The notes beneath the pieces were generated by a model. It ran no database searches and was not told the origin of the DNA. It saw nothing but the letters and a program-made list of their open reading frames with translations. Made by a program: the position numbers and the translations under genes. DNA of 64,000 nucleotides from an uncultured Ilumatobacter sp. (GTDB lineage Bacteria > Actinomycetota > Acidimicrobiia > Acidimicrobiales > Ilumatobacteraceae), in the NCBI GenBank assembly GCA_937905835.1, contig CALCXK010000044.1:15329-79328 (forward strand). The letters are read 5' to 3'. Shown in pieces: positions 8,686 to 17,324 of the stretch (within the stretch, counting starts at the first letter, position 1; each line of letters opens with the position of its first letter).

Positions 8686-9204
8686 TCACCCTTTGGGAAA
8701 GAGGATGTCAACCCGCGGGCCCCACACCGACTTCGCACCTTCGTGCCCGGTGCGAATCAACCAGACGGTGGCCAGAACGCCCAGAACTGCAGCCGCCACT
8801 GCAACGATTTGCCGAGCGATCACGTTCGATGCCACAGCTTTCAGAACCCCGACTCGTCGCCGGTGCGTACCCCGTTCCAGCACCGTGAGTAACCCGAACA
8901 CTGCGAACCACGCCAGGGTCAACAACAAGGTCGTCTCCGCCAGATCCTGATGCTGCGAGATGTCGACTGCTCCTTCACCGTTCGCACGGTCGTAGGCCTC
9001 GATCAGCGCCTCGCCCGACTCTTTCGCCCCGAACAGCAGGACGACGATGACGAACAATCCTCCGACCATCCACCAGCTCGCACGAGCACGCCAGGCCGGC
9101 TTGGCAACCAGCACAACCGTGGCAATCGCAGCGATCGGCAACAGCACGATCGGTGCGTGAATCAGCAGCGGATGGGCGGGCAAGTTGAACAGCTTGTCAA
9201 ACAT
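8686..9204 (-). CDS. DUF2231 family membrane protein
   Basis: 172 residues, starting MFDKLFNLPAHPLLIHAP. The NLPAHPLLIH opening, where histidines sit at the mouth of the first helix, is the hallmark of DUF2231. Four hydrophobic segments can be seen: PIVLLPIAAIATVVLV, WMVGGLFVIVVLLFG, TTLLLTLAWFAVFGLLTVL and IVAVAAAVLGVLATVWLI. A second histidine (SQHQDLAETT) lies between helices 2 and 3, as is usual in this family, hinting at heme or metal binding. Function is not established. It converges with the L,D-transpeptidase gene and lies 15 bp downstream of the LLM gene, so it could be co-transcribed with it. Confidence 0.78.
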   Translation of the reverse strand: MFDKLFNLPAHPLLIHAPIVLLPIAAIATVVLVAKPAWRARASWWMVGGLFVIVVLLFGAKESGEALIEAYDRANGEGAVDISQHQDLAETTLLLTLAWFAVFGLLTVLERGTHRRRVGVLKAVASNVIARQIVAVAAAVLGVLATVWLIRTGHEGAKSVWGPRVDILFPKG

Positions 9205-9219
9205 GATCCGCAGGGTAGA

Positions 9220-9987
9220 TCAAACGATTCGAGCAGCGAGCCTCTGGACCGCACCAAGATCGCGCCCTGGCCACATCGTGACGATGTGTCTGTCGACACC
9301 CGCCTCGATCAGATCCGAACGCCTGACACCCAGGTCGTCACCTGGTGCGAAGAAATCAAGCACGCTAACTTCAAAACCGTCCGGCAGGTCAGCGGCCGCG
9401 AGACGCTCAAGCTGGTCGGCCAAGCGTCCGGTCCGACGTATGTTGACGCCATCGGCCAATTCGATGGCGACTTCGATGGTGGCCCACGACGATGCGCCGA
9501 CGATCACCGGCGGCATCGGTGCCCCATCGGTCACTGCGTCGAATCCGTCAGCACTCCAAATTCGTCGGAGCTGACCAATCGTGTCGATCAGCATCGCCTG
9601 GCGGGTTGCCAGATCACCGAGCTGTTTACCGACCATGTCGTGTTCTGCGGAGAAGCGCGAGTCGGGTGCCGCTCCTGAGCCGATCCCGAGCCGGACCCGC
9701 CCCGGCGCCAACGACTGGAGCGAGTTGATTCCTGAAGCAAGCTGCACGGCGTGCCGGTTCGTCACATTCGCGACCAGAACGCCGAGATCGACATGCTCTG
9801 TCACTGCAGCGATCGCACCGAGACAAACGAACGGATCGCGCGACCACGGGGCATCGACCACGTTGCCGCTGAAGTGATCGGACACCCAAACCGCCCCGAC
9901 GTCGGCCAGATCGGCAGCCTTGGCCACGGCGAGCATGTCTGCCAGGTGCGCTCCGAACGGGTTGATCACCAAGTCGGTTAGCACCAC
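9220..9987 (-). CDS. LLM-class (F420/FMN-dependent) oxidoreductase
   Basis: 255 residues with the luciferase-like TIM-barrel pattern: early strand MVLTDLVINPFGAHLADML, VGAVWVSDHFSG, DPFVCLGAIAAVTEHVDLGV, and the cofactor-phosphate region LQSLAPGRVRLGIGSG. It is shorter than the typical 300-350 residues; the C-terminal helices are compressed. In actinobacteria many such proteins use coenzyme F420, but FMN cannot be excluded from sequence alone. The start is one of two adjacent GTG codons (9987/9984), 20 bp from the divergent acetyltransferase start, so the two genes share a very short promoter region. Substrate unknown. Confidence 0.85.
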   Translation of the reverse strand: MVLTDLVINPFGAHLADMLAVAKAADLADVGAVWVSDHFSGNVVDAPWSRDPFVCLGAIAAVTEHVDLGVLVANVTNRHAVQLASGINSLQSLAPGRVRLGIGSGAAPDSRFSAEHDMVGKQLGDLATRQAMLIDTIGQLRRIWSADGFDAVTDGAPMPPVIVGASSWATIEVAIELADGVNIRRTGRLADQLERLAAADLPDGFEVSVLDFFAPGDDLGVRRSDLIEAGVDRHIVTMWPGRDLGAVQRLAARIV

Positions 9988-10006
9988 TGCACTCTACGCT
10001 GCACGT

Positions 10007-10789
10007 GTGCAAGACGATCCGCCTAACAGCCCCACCATTGACGTGGACAGCTACCTCGAATGGATCGGCTTCGTCGGCACGGTGCAGCACGATCGGGCCA
10101 CCTTGGGCGAGCTCCAACAACTCCACATGACCGCCGTCCCGTTCGAGAATCTCGACATCGTCGCTGGCCACGGCGTCACGGTTGATGCACTGAGCAACGT
10201 CAACAAGATTGTGGAGCAGGGCCGAGGCGGTTGGTGTTTCGAACTGAATGGCGCCTTTGCGCTTCTCCTCGAAGCGCTCGGCTTTCGTGTGGTCAGGCTC
10301 GGTGCTGCCGTGCTGCTCGACGGCCCGACCCGCGTGATTGACCACCTCGCGCTCGAAGTGCAGATCGACCGGCCGTATCTCGTTGACGTCGGCTTCGGCG
10401 ACAGCTTCATCAACCCAATCGATCTCAATGCCGCCGGGCCACAAGACGGCGGCAACGCGACCTATGAGTTGATTGGCAGCCCGCAAGGAACAACCCTGAC
10501 CAGGCATGATGCAACTGGGATTCCCGAGGCGCAGTACCGATTCAAGCGCGTTGCGCACACGATGTGCCAGTTCGAGCATGCCTCGGAGTCGCTCCAGGCT
10601 GACCCCGACAAACATTGGCGAGTCAAGCCATTCGCCACACGTTTACTCGACCGAGGCCCCGACCGAGTGACGCTGAGCACCGATCGCCTCATTGTCGTCC
10701 GAGGCGACATCACCACCGAAACTCTGATTTCCCACGACGAGTGGGATCCGACCCTGCATGCCTGGTTCGGCATGCATCGACGCGCCTGA
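10007..10789 (+). CDS. Arylamine N-acetyltransferase
   Basis: 260 residues from GTG 10007. The Cys-His-Asp triad of the NAT family is complete: C77 in GRGGWCFELNGAF, H113 in VIDHLALEV and D127 in YLVDVGFGD. VPFENLDI near residue 45 is the conserved family segment preceding it. The enzyme transfers an acetyl group (or another acyl group, such as propionyl) from CoA to aromatic amines or hydrazines in the cytoplasm. Length is normal for bacterial NATs (about 260-280). Longer in-frame starts upstream would overlap the divergent LLM gene and are rejected. Confidence 0.92.
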   Translation: MQDDPPNSPTIDVDSYLEWIGFVGTVQHDRATLGELQQLHMTAVPFENLDIVAGHGVTVDALSNVNKIVEQGRGGWCFELNGAFALLLEALGFRVVRLGAAVLLDGPTRVIDHLALEVQIDRPYLVDVGFGDSFINPIDLNAAGPQDGGNATYELIGSPQGTTLTRHDATGIPEAQYRFKRVAHTMCQFEHASESLQADPDKHWRVKPFATRLLDRGPDRVTLSTDRLIVVRGDITTETLISHDEWDPTLHAWFGMHRRA

Positions 10790-10823
10790 GATACAACGCA
10801 TCGATCAAGCCTCCAGCGTCCTG

Positions 10824-11273
10824 TCAGGCCAGTTCCGAGAGTCCGCCGTTGTGCTGGATCTTTCGAATTGTCATCTCGATGGTGTTGAAATCGACGTCGC
10901 TCTCGCCTCGCCGACAGCGACCACGCTCAGCATCCACGGCGGTGGCAAGCGGGCCGACGACCCGACCGAGTTCGAACTGGAGCCAACCGCCGTGTCGTTG
11001 CATCCAGTACTGGCTCAGGTGGTCGATCAGGGGCCAGATGCGCGTGGCGGTCGCCGCCGGAGAGTTGCCGACGAGCGATGAGAACATCGACGTGACGCCT
11101 GCAGCACACGCAGCAGCATTGTCGTCGTGGAGTTCCATCACCGACTGATTCCAACTCCCGAGCACCCAGTGCTTGACATTTCCCTCGCGACCAGGCACCA
11201 GGTACTCATCCTCACCGAGTGCGAACTTCAGCACTTCCTTGCGGGCAATCGCCTGCTCGAACAGATTTGTCAT
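10824..11273 (-). CDS. Hypothetical protein
   Basis: 149 residues, MTNLFEQAIARKEVLKFALG at the start, not recognised. It is mixed alpha/beta in look, soluble, with many Trp residues (KHWVLGSWNQS, QYWMQRHGGWLQFELG) and a basic patch ERGRCRRGES near the C-terminus. No signal peptide or membrane segment. It lies 180 bp downstream of the molybdoenzyme gene on the same strand and could be the tail of that operon. Codon use matches its neighbours, which supports a real gene. Confidence 0.55.
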   Translation of the reverse strand: MTNLFEQAIARKEVLKFALGEDEYLVPGREGNVKHWVLGSWNQSVMELHDDNAAACAAGVTSMFSSLVGNSPAATATRIWPLIDHLSQYWMQRHGGWLQFELGRVVGPLATAVDAERGRCRRGESDVDFNTIEMTIRKIQHNGGLSELA

Positions 11274-11452
11274 ACCGTCAGTGTTACCCGAGCAACATTG
11301 CGTTCATGCGTCGACGCGCGGCGGCTGATACTTCGACGTCGTCGACCTGGTTCCAACGCAAGGGCCGAGACACCGACGAGCAAGAGCCGTTCGCGAACTT
11401 GCTGATCGAGTTGCAAACCCGGCAACGCAGTAATCGGGCGATCTGGCCCGTC

Positions 11453-14299
11453 TCAGTTCGTGGGGAGGCGGTAGGCGGAGATGGTCGGCTTGAGGGGGCG
11501 GGCATACCAGAGGGGGCGGCGGAGACCACTGTCGTTGGTGGTGCCTGCGGGCCGGGTCTTTTCCATCCACTCGAGGTAGGCCTCGCGTGACTTGGCGGTG
11601 TCGACAACCACGTCGCCGTACTCGTCGCCAGCCGCGGCCGGGGTGACGCGCACTCGCTGATGCCAGCACTGCATGCCCGAGATCGGGTCGGGCTGGACGC
11701 AAAAGGTGGCGTTCTGATGGACGCCAGTGTCGTGCCACCAGATACGGCCCGTGTCGGGATCAGCGGACTCATATGCCGTCATGTTCTTCTTGTCAGCACC
11801 CTCACGCTTCAGCGTCCACGTCGTGCCCTGTTGATCGATCGTGGCTTTGCCAGCGGCCCAGTTGCGACCCTCTTTTTCGTCGAGGCGCCAGCGACCCATA
11901 TGGTGCGATGCCGCGACGACACCGGGGCGGATGCCTTCGGTACGCCACGCCTGGATCACGAAGTGGCCGATGCGGGTCGAGATGCGGACGAGTCCACTCT
12001 CTTCGATATTCAGCTTTTCGGCGTCTTCAGGGTGAATCCAGAGCGGGTGACGGTGGCTGATCTCGTTCAGCCACTTCGAGTTGGCCGAGCGGGTGTGGAT
12101 CAGCGTCGGGATACGGAACGTCGGCAGCAAAATACGCTCGTTGCCGGCCATGTCCATGTCTTCCCAGTGCACATGGCTCGGGATCCACTTCGGCGTCGAG
12201 TACTCGGGCCACCCCCACTCTTTGAGGGTCGTCGAGAACAGCTCAAGCTTCTTTGACGGAGTCGGGAACCCTTCCTTGATCTCGCCGTCAACCTCGACTG
12301 CGGGCGAACCATCGCCGAGCTTGGCAAGTTCGGTGTTGGCAAAGCTCTCCTCGGACCCGTCGAACGTGCCAATGGTGCCTGGCTTGCGGAACACGCCTGA
12401 CGCATCCTTGGTGCAGTCGGCGACGTCGTTTGCCGAGACGATCTTTTCGTACGGCGTGTACGGATCGGTCGGCACTGCGAAGGAGCCGCGGTCGCGCATG
12501 TATTCGAGGGGAACCTGGCCTGCTTCGGCTGCCGCCTCGGCGAGCCCGGGGACTTCTTCAGCGAAGATGTGGCCGTAGTACTCGTCGATGCTGATCGGGT
12601 TGCCCGGCCGTTCGTCCGATTCGAACCACTTGCGGATGCCCATCGAACCATCGGGGTCAATTTTCCACGAGAGGTCGATCCAGAACTCGTTTTCTTCCCA
12701 GACTTCGCCCGGGTTGTACTCGTGGCTTCGAGCATCCGGGCTGACCGGCTTGCCGTCCTTGATCTCGGCGTATCGACGGAACACCGATTGGCGAAATCCG
12801 ATCCACTTGCCGGCGTGCGTCTCGTACGACGCCAGGTCGTGGCGTTCTGCGCCGACACCCATCGGGAGCACGTAGTCGGCGAACCACGAGGTCTCCGACC
12901 ACGTCGGCGTGAGCGCGACATGGCAGTTGACCTTCTCGGGATCCTTCAACGCTTCGAGCCAGGTGAAGCCGTCGGGGTTGGTCCAGATCGGGTTGTAGAC
13001 ACGCGAGAAATAGGTGTCGAGCTTGCCGCGGCCTTCGTGGAGGAAGTGTGGGAGCAGGATCGACATCTCGTGGTACGAGAGAGGAAACTCTTGTGGCCAG
13101 CTCAGCTCGTTCCAGCGCTCGAGCGGCGGGGCCCCCTTGGGCTGGTGTGCAGCAAACTTGTTCCAGCCATTACCGGATGTGCCGCCCTCGGTGCCCACCG
13201 AGCCGGTGAGCACATTCAGGAAAAACAAACAGCGCGCGACCTGCCAGCCGCCCTGGTTGCCAGCGCCGGCAGCGCGCCAGTTGTGGCTGGCGAACTTGGT
13301 TGGATGCTTGCCAATGATCTCGGCGATCTCACGGATCTGAGCCGCCGACACGCCGGTGATGTGCTCGGCGCGCTCGGGGGTGTACTCGCTGTAGTGGTCC
13401 TTGAGCGCGGCTTCAACCGACTCGAAGGTCTGCGGCATGTCGGGATACAACTCGGCAAGGAACGTCTCCCAGTTCACCCAGCGGCGCACGAAGTCACGTT
13501 CCCACTTGCCGCCTTCGAGGAGCAGGTGCGCGATCGACAGGCAGAGGAATGCTTCGGTGCCGGGCCACGTCGGCAACCAGTGATCGGCCTTCGAGCCGGT
13601 GTTCGACAGACGCGGGTCGACACAAATGACCGTGGCGCCCTTGCCCTGGGCTTCCATGATGCGCTGTGCGTGCGGGTTGAAGTAGTGGCCAGCTTCGAGG
13701 TGCGAGGAGATCAGGAAGATCACTTCGGCGTTGGCGAAGTCAGACGATGGGCGGTCGTGGCCCATCCAGCTCTGGTAACCAATGCGTGCGTTCGAGCTGC
13801 AGATGTTGGTGTGGCTGTTGTGGCCGTCGGTACCCCACGCCTTCAACACACGGTCGGCATAACCGTCTTCACCGGGGCGACCGACGTGATACATCACTTC
13901 GTTGTGGCGGTCTTCTTCGAAGGCCGTACGAATGCGTCCACCGATTTCGGTGAGGGCCTGATCCCAGCTGATGCGTTCCCACTCGCCACTGCCGCGTTCG
14001 CCAGTCTGCTTGAGCGGGTACATGATCCGCTCTTGGTCATAGATCTGGTTGATCGTCGCCGGGCCCTTGGCGCAGTTGCGACCACGGCTGGCCGGGTGTT
14101 CGGGGTTGCCCTCGATCTTGGTGATCTCGCCGGTCTCGTTATCGAAGTAGGCGAGCAGGCCGCACGCGGCTTCACAGTTGAAGCACGTGGTCGGCACCAG
14201 CGTGTAGTTGCGCTCGACCTTGTCGGGCCACGCCTTCGCGTCGAGTTCGGTCCAGTCGTGCCACTTGTCGAGCGGCGGGTACTTCTGCAGATCAGTCAT
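11453..14299 (-). CDS. Molybdopterin (DMSO-reductase family) oxidoreductase catalytic subunit
   Basis: 948 residues. An N-terminal [4Fe-4S] domain (C39, C42, C46, C76; TTCFNCEAACG ... RGRNCAKG) precedes the bis-MGD domains. The Mo-ligand region reads NSHTNICSSNARIGY, so Cys167 is the probable ligand, as in the polysulfide/thiosulfate-reductase and formate-dehydrogenase branches rather than Ser-type DMSO reductases. EVIFLISSHLEAGHYFNPH and VICVDPRLSNTGSKADHWLP bind MGD; a C-terminal barrel spans about 760-900. No Tat signal is present, unlike exported PsrA/PhsA proteins, so the catalytic site should face the cytoplasm. The ferredoxin/NrfD gene lies 54 bp upstream. Substrate not readable; likely quinone-linked redox. 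Confidence 0.85.
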   Translation of the reverse strand: MTDLQKYPPLDKWHDWTELDAKAWPDKVERNYTLVPTTCFNCEAACGLLAYFDNETGEITKIEGNPEHPASRGRNCAKGPATINQIYDQERIMYPLKQTGERGSGEWERISWDQALTEIGGRIRTAFEEDRHNEVMYHVGRPGEDGYADRVLKAWGTDGHNSHTNICSSNARIGYQSWMGHDRPSSDFANAEVIFLISSHLEAGHYFNPHAQRIMEAQGKGATVICVDPRLSNTGSKADHWLPTWPGTEAFLCLSIAHLLLEGGKWERDFVRRWVNWETFLAELYPDMPQTFESVEAALKDHYSEYTPERAEHITGVSAAQIREIAEIIGKHPTKFASHNWRAAGAGNQGGWQVARCLFFLNVLTGSVGTEGGTSGNGWNKFAAHQPKGAPPLERWNELSWPQEFPLSYHEMSILLPHFLHEGRGKLDTYFSRVYNPIWTNPDGFTWLEALKDPEKVNCHVALTPTWSETSWFADYVLPMGVGAERHDLASYETHAGKWIGFRQSVFRRYAEIKDGKPVSPDARSHEYNPGEVWEENEFWIDLSWKIDPDGSMGIRKWFESDERPGNPISIDEYYGHIFAEEVPGLAEAAAEAGQVPLEYMRDRGSFAVPTDPYTPYEKIVSANDVADCTKDASGVFRKPGTIGTFDGSEESFANTELAKLGDGSPAVEVDGEIKEGFPTPSKKLELFSTTLKEWGWPEYSTPKWIPSHVHWEDMDMAGNERILLPTFRIPTLIHTRSANSKWLNEISHRHPLWIHPEDAEKLNIEESGLVRISTRIGHFVIQAWRTEGIRPGVVAASHHMGRWRLDEKEGRNWAAGKATIDQQGTTWTLKREGADKKNMTAYESADPDTGRIWWHDTGVHQNATFCVQPDPISGMQCWHQRVRVTPAAAGDEYGDVVVDTAKSREAYLEWMEKTRPAGTTNDSGLRRPLWYARPLKPTISAYRLPTN

Positions 14300-14326
14300 T
14301 TCAGAGCTCTTTCAACAACAGCGTTT

Positions 14327-14349
14327 CAGTTGGGGTCAGACCCCAACTG
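14327..14349. repeat. 23-bp perfect palindrome with GGGGTCAGACCCC core
   Basis: The two arms CAGTTGGGGTC and GACCCCAACTG are perfect inverted copies around a single A at 14338. It lies in the 54-bp gap between the ferredoxin/NrfD gene and the molybdoenzyme gene, close to the latter's ribosome-binding region. Related GGGGTCAGGCCCC cores recur at 28.8 kb and 30.6 kb, so it may be a dispersed REP-like repeat; as RNA it would fold into an 11-bp hairpin that could limit downstream translation. Confidence 0.7.
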
Positions 14350-14353
14350 GAAC

Positions 14354-15901
14354 TCAAGACAGTGGGACAGATTGGCCGGCGCGGACGAAGGAAGTTTCAG
14401 ACAGGAACATGCCGAACAGCGCCGACAGGCCGGCCACGGCAACGATGATCGGAGTATCGATGTCGATGGCCAGCGCGATGATCGTGAGGACTGCGGGCAA
14501 CAGCATGCCGAAGACGAGACCGCCTTGGAAGAACTGTTTCTGGGCACCCTTGGTCATATCGGCAATCGCCATTTCGACGTGGCGACTGCCCTTGCTCTGG
14601 AGTTCGACCCAGCTGAGGAACGCAATGGCGATGACGCCGCCGAGCAACGCCCACCACACGGCCCGCGGGGACGGGATGTCCATCGCAACGTCGAGGATCG
14701 CGTACGCCGATGCGCCGGCGATGACCGCCCGAGCAAGCAGCATCGGGAGCAGCAGTGGCGTCTGCCAGAGGTCGCGGCCTTCGCACTGGCCGAACAGGAA
14801 CGCCGTGTAGCCGGCAGTCGCAGCACCGAAGAGTGCGGTCGGGATGGCAATGACCTGCAGTGCACTGGTTGCGTCGGCGGCACCGAGCAGAAACCAGACG
14901 GCCGACAGTGCAGCGAAGGCACTCAGCACGTACGCACCCTTGACCAGCCACGAGTCGAAGTTTGACTTGGTGAGCAGGTAATAGAAGCGCTTCGGCTGCT
15001 TGAGGTCACCGACCAGCAGGCCGCCGGTCAGGGCGAGCATGATGCCCGCAACGATGGGCGGCACGATGCCGACAGCAGCTTGCTTGTCGGCATGACCGAG
15101 CACCATCATCAGGGCGGCCATCATCATGATGCCGCCGGCGATGGCCTTGGTGACCAAGTAACCAGACACCATCATGTCCCAGGTGGTCTTGTGCGAGGTT
15201 GTGTACGCCGTACGCGCCACGATGCCGGCATCGCCGTGACCCTTGTGATCGAGCACCGGCGTCTGGCGATGGTCGGGCGTCGTGTCGGCCCAGATCATGC
15301 CGTCGGCGTTGATCTTGGTGCGAGTTGGATCGAGCGAGGCTTGATTGGCGCCCTTGTAGAACACCTTCGGCTTCGTGTTCTGCTCGGGGGACCGAACGGC
15401 CACGTCTTCGCGGCCGATGATCTTCGCCACCGGATCACTGGGATTGTCGAAGTCGACGACCTTGATTGCTTCGGTCGGGCACACCACAACGCATGATGGC
15501 TCGAGGCCGACCTCGATGCGGTGGTTGCAGAAGTTGCACTTCTGCGCTGTGTTCGTCTCCGGGTTGATGAACAATGCGTCGTACGGGCAGGCGTTCATGC
15601 ACGACTTACAGCCGATGCAGTTGTCGTCTTGGAAGTCGACGACGCCGTTGTCGGCACGGAACAGTGCGTTGGTCGGGCAGATGGTCATACACGGTGCGTC
15701 TTCGCACTGGTTGCAGCGCATCACCGAGAAGTGCCGACTGGCGTCGGGGAACTTCCCGGTCTCGATGTACTTCACCCAGGTGCGGTTGACGCCCAACGGC
15801 ACGTCGTGTTCGCTTTTGCACGCAATGGTGCACGCGTGACAGCCGATGCAGGAATCGCTATCGAGCAAGAACCCCAATCGGGTCATCGCTCCCCCATTCA
15901 T
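14354..15901 (-). CDS. Four-cluster ferredoxin fused to NrfD/PsrC-type membrane quinone-binding domain
   Basis: 515 residues in two halves. Residues 15-145 hold sixteen cysteines in four [4Fe-4S] sets: C18/21/24/28, C63/66/71/75, C95/98/101/105 and C122/125/137/141, the classic DmsB/PsrB/NrfC pattern. From about residue 245 it becomes membrane-spanning (KAIAGGIMMMAALMMVLG, IVPPIVAGIMLALTGGLLVG, YVLSAFAALSAVWFLLGA and further helices to the end), with the NrfD marker LVGDLKQPKRFYYLL. In most systems these are two proteins; here they are one. It should connect the Mo subunit to the quinone pool, with the ferredoxin part in the cytoplasm since no Tat signal is seen. ATG 15886 is an alternative start. 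Confidence 0.88.
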   Translation of the reverse strand: MNGGAMTRLGFLLDSDSCIGCHACTIACKSEHDVPLGVNRTWVKYIETGKFPDASRHFSVMRCNQCEDAPCMTICPTNALFRADNGVVDFQDDNCIGCKSCMNACPYDALFINPETNTAQKCNFCNHRIEVGLEPSCVVVCPTEAIKVVDFDNPSDPVAKIIGREDVAVRSPEQNTKPKVFYKGANQASLDPTRTKINADGMIWADTTPDHRQTPVLDHKGHGDAGIVARTAYTTSHKTTWDMMVSGYLVTKAIAGGIMMMAALMMVLGHADKQAAVGIVPPIVAGIMLALTGGLLVGDLKQPKRFYYLLTKSNFDSWLVKGAYVLSAFAALSAVWFLLGAADATSALQVIAIPTALFGAATAGYTAFLFGQCEGRDLWQTPLLLPMLLARAVIAGASAYAILDVAMDIPSPRAVWWALLGGVIAIAFLSWVELQSKGSRHVEMAIADMTKGAQKQFFQGGLVFGMLLPAVLTIIALAIDIDTPIIVAVAGLSALFGMFLSETSFVRAGQSVPLS

Positions 15902-16005
15902 CTGTGTTCGTCGAGTCCGGCCGTCGATCGACGGCGTGCACTCATTCTGTACCCACCGTCACACCGTCGATAGCCCAGTTCGGCCTGTGGGGTCAGAGGT
16001 CTGCT

Positions 16006-16021
16006 CTATGTCTTGTCATAG
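16006..16021. promoter_or_regulatory. Candidate LysR-type operator
   Basis: CTATG and CATAG arms separated by TCTTGT form a short inverted repeat ending 9 bp before the lysR start, within the 129-bp region divergent to the ferredoxin/NrfD-molybdoenzyme operon. The size and place fit an autoregulatory LysR site, but arms of only five bases can occur by chance. Confidence 0.35.
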
Positions 16022-16030
16022 GCTGGGCAT

Positions 16031-16936
16031 GTGCCACTGCCCTTCAACTTCCCTGACTTGGCATCGCTCGACCTGTTCCGCTCGGTGGTCGAACTCGGCA
16101 GCGTGTCGCGCGCGGCCGAAGCCCACGGCATCGCACAGCCGTCTGCGTCGAGTCGCATTCGCACGCTCGAAGGCCGACTCGGCCTACGGCTTCTCGACCG
16201 CTCCCCAACCGGCTCACGTCCCACACCTGATGGTCAGTTGATATCCGATTGGGCGACCGAGTTGTTGCGGTACGCCGACACGTTGGCAGCCGGTGTTGCC
16301 TCGCTCAAAGCCGAGCAGAGCGGCCTGCTGCGGCTCGCCGCGAGCTACACGATTGCCGAATACCTGCTCCCACCCTGGCTCGAACGATTCCTGGCCGATC
16401 GACCCGACGACTCGGTGACGCTCGAAGTCACCAACAGCCGCGCCGTGCTCGACAGGCTCGAGGCCGGAGCGATCGATTTGGGTTTCGTCGAGTTGCCGAC
16501 CGTGCCAGTCTCCCTCGACCAGCAGGCGGTCGCCACAGACGAACTGGTTCCCGTCGTTGCCCCCCGCCACCCCTGGGCAAGCCGAGCTTCTGTTGATCTC
16601 ACTGAACTAGCGACGACTCCAATGGTGCTGCGCGAACGCGGCTCGGGCACCCGCGAGGCGCTCGAAGCATTGCTCACATCCGTTGGCCTCGACGCGCCCC
16701 AGTCAGCACTCGACCTCGGATCGATCTCCGCCGTCCGGATTGCGGTCATCAACGGATCGTCGCCAACGGTGATCAGTCGCTTGGCCGTTGCCGACGACAT
16801 CGCCAACGGTCGGCTCGTCGAGCTCAACGTTCCCGGCCTGCAGATCAACCGCACCCTGCGCGCCGTGTGGCCCCGCCGATCCGAGCTGTCGCGCCTCGCC
16901 GCAGCGCTGCTGGCGACTCTCCCGACTGGGGCCTGA
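16031..16936 (+). CDS. LysR family transcriptional regulator
   Basis: 301 residues from GTG 16031. The winged helix-turn-helix is at residues about 10-65 (LDLFRSVVELGSVSRAAEAH, QPSASSRIRTLEGRLGLRLL), followed by the coiled linker helix and a two-lobed periplasmic-binding-like effector domain (LRLAASYTIAEYLLPPWLER, VTLEVTNSRAVLDRLEAGAI). The effector domain resembles the CysB-like type that binds small anions or metabolites. Divergent orientation makes the ferredoxin/NrfD-molybdoenzyme operon its most likely target. Confidence 0.93.
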   Translation: MPLPFNFPDLASLDLFRSVVELGSVSRAAEAHGIAQPSASSRIRTLEGRLGLRLLDRSPTGSRPTPDGQLISDWATELLRYADTLAAGVASLKAEQSGLLRLAASYTIAEYLLPPWLERFLADRPDDSVTLEVTNSRAVLDRLEAGAIDLGFVELPTVPVSLDQQAVATDELVPVVAPRHPWASRASVDLTELATTPMVLRERGSGTREALEALLTSVGLDAPQSALDLGSISAVRIAVINGSSPTVISRLAVADDIANGRLVELNVPGLQINRTLRAVWPRRSELSRLAAALLATLPTGA

Positions 16937-17324
16937 TCAGATTGCACTCAACCACCATCTCTGTCAGGCCAAGCCCCAGTTGAGGTGCGCTCTGAGGATG
17001 ACGCTCCGGGCGATGCGAGACGCCCCTCCCCCCAGCCAGCCGAGTACAAACGGGACGACGGCTGCCACCGAAGTTCCCGGTTCGAGTTGGACGTCGCGAC
17101 TTCTGGTTCCTTGACGCGTCATCGCTCTTCCCCACAGCCGCACTGTTCACACCGTTCGTGTTCATGGCCAACTACATCGACACCACGAGAACGTTGGGCT
17201 CCGCGGCCAACGCGCACCACGTTGCAGCCGATCGCATTCCGACCTCGGTAGCTCGGTCAAGACTGTCCGAGTGCCTCATGGCATGATGTTGTGAGGACGA
17301 TGAAGAACTGGATGCGGTGAATTG
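16937..17324. other. Intergenic stretch without a supported gene
   Basis: About 390 bp between lysR and the lipoprotein gene. A plus-strand frame at roughly 16990-17285 includes a hydrophobic run (DFWFLDASSLFPTAALFTPF) but has no credible start codon or Shine-Dalgarno. A minus-strand frame over the same bases has no recognisable similarity. It may be a decayed gene or simply non-coding. Confidence 0.4.

Noticed and set aside
11270..11425. Possible 51-residue gene on minus (TTG 11425), its TGA overlapping the ATG of the 149-residue hypothetical gene
   Set aside because: No Shine-Dalgarno, no similarity, weak third-position GC; an alternative frame over the same bases looks equally coding. Overlap alone is not enough.
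12569..14965. 798-residue open frame on plus opposite the molybdoenzyme gene
   Set aside because: Shadow of the real minus-strand genes: Arg/Val/Asp-rich, no domains, spans two genes.
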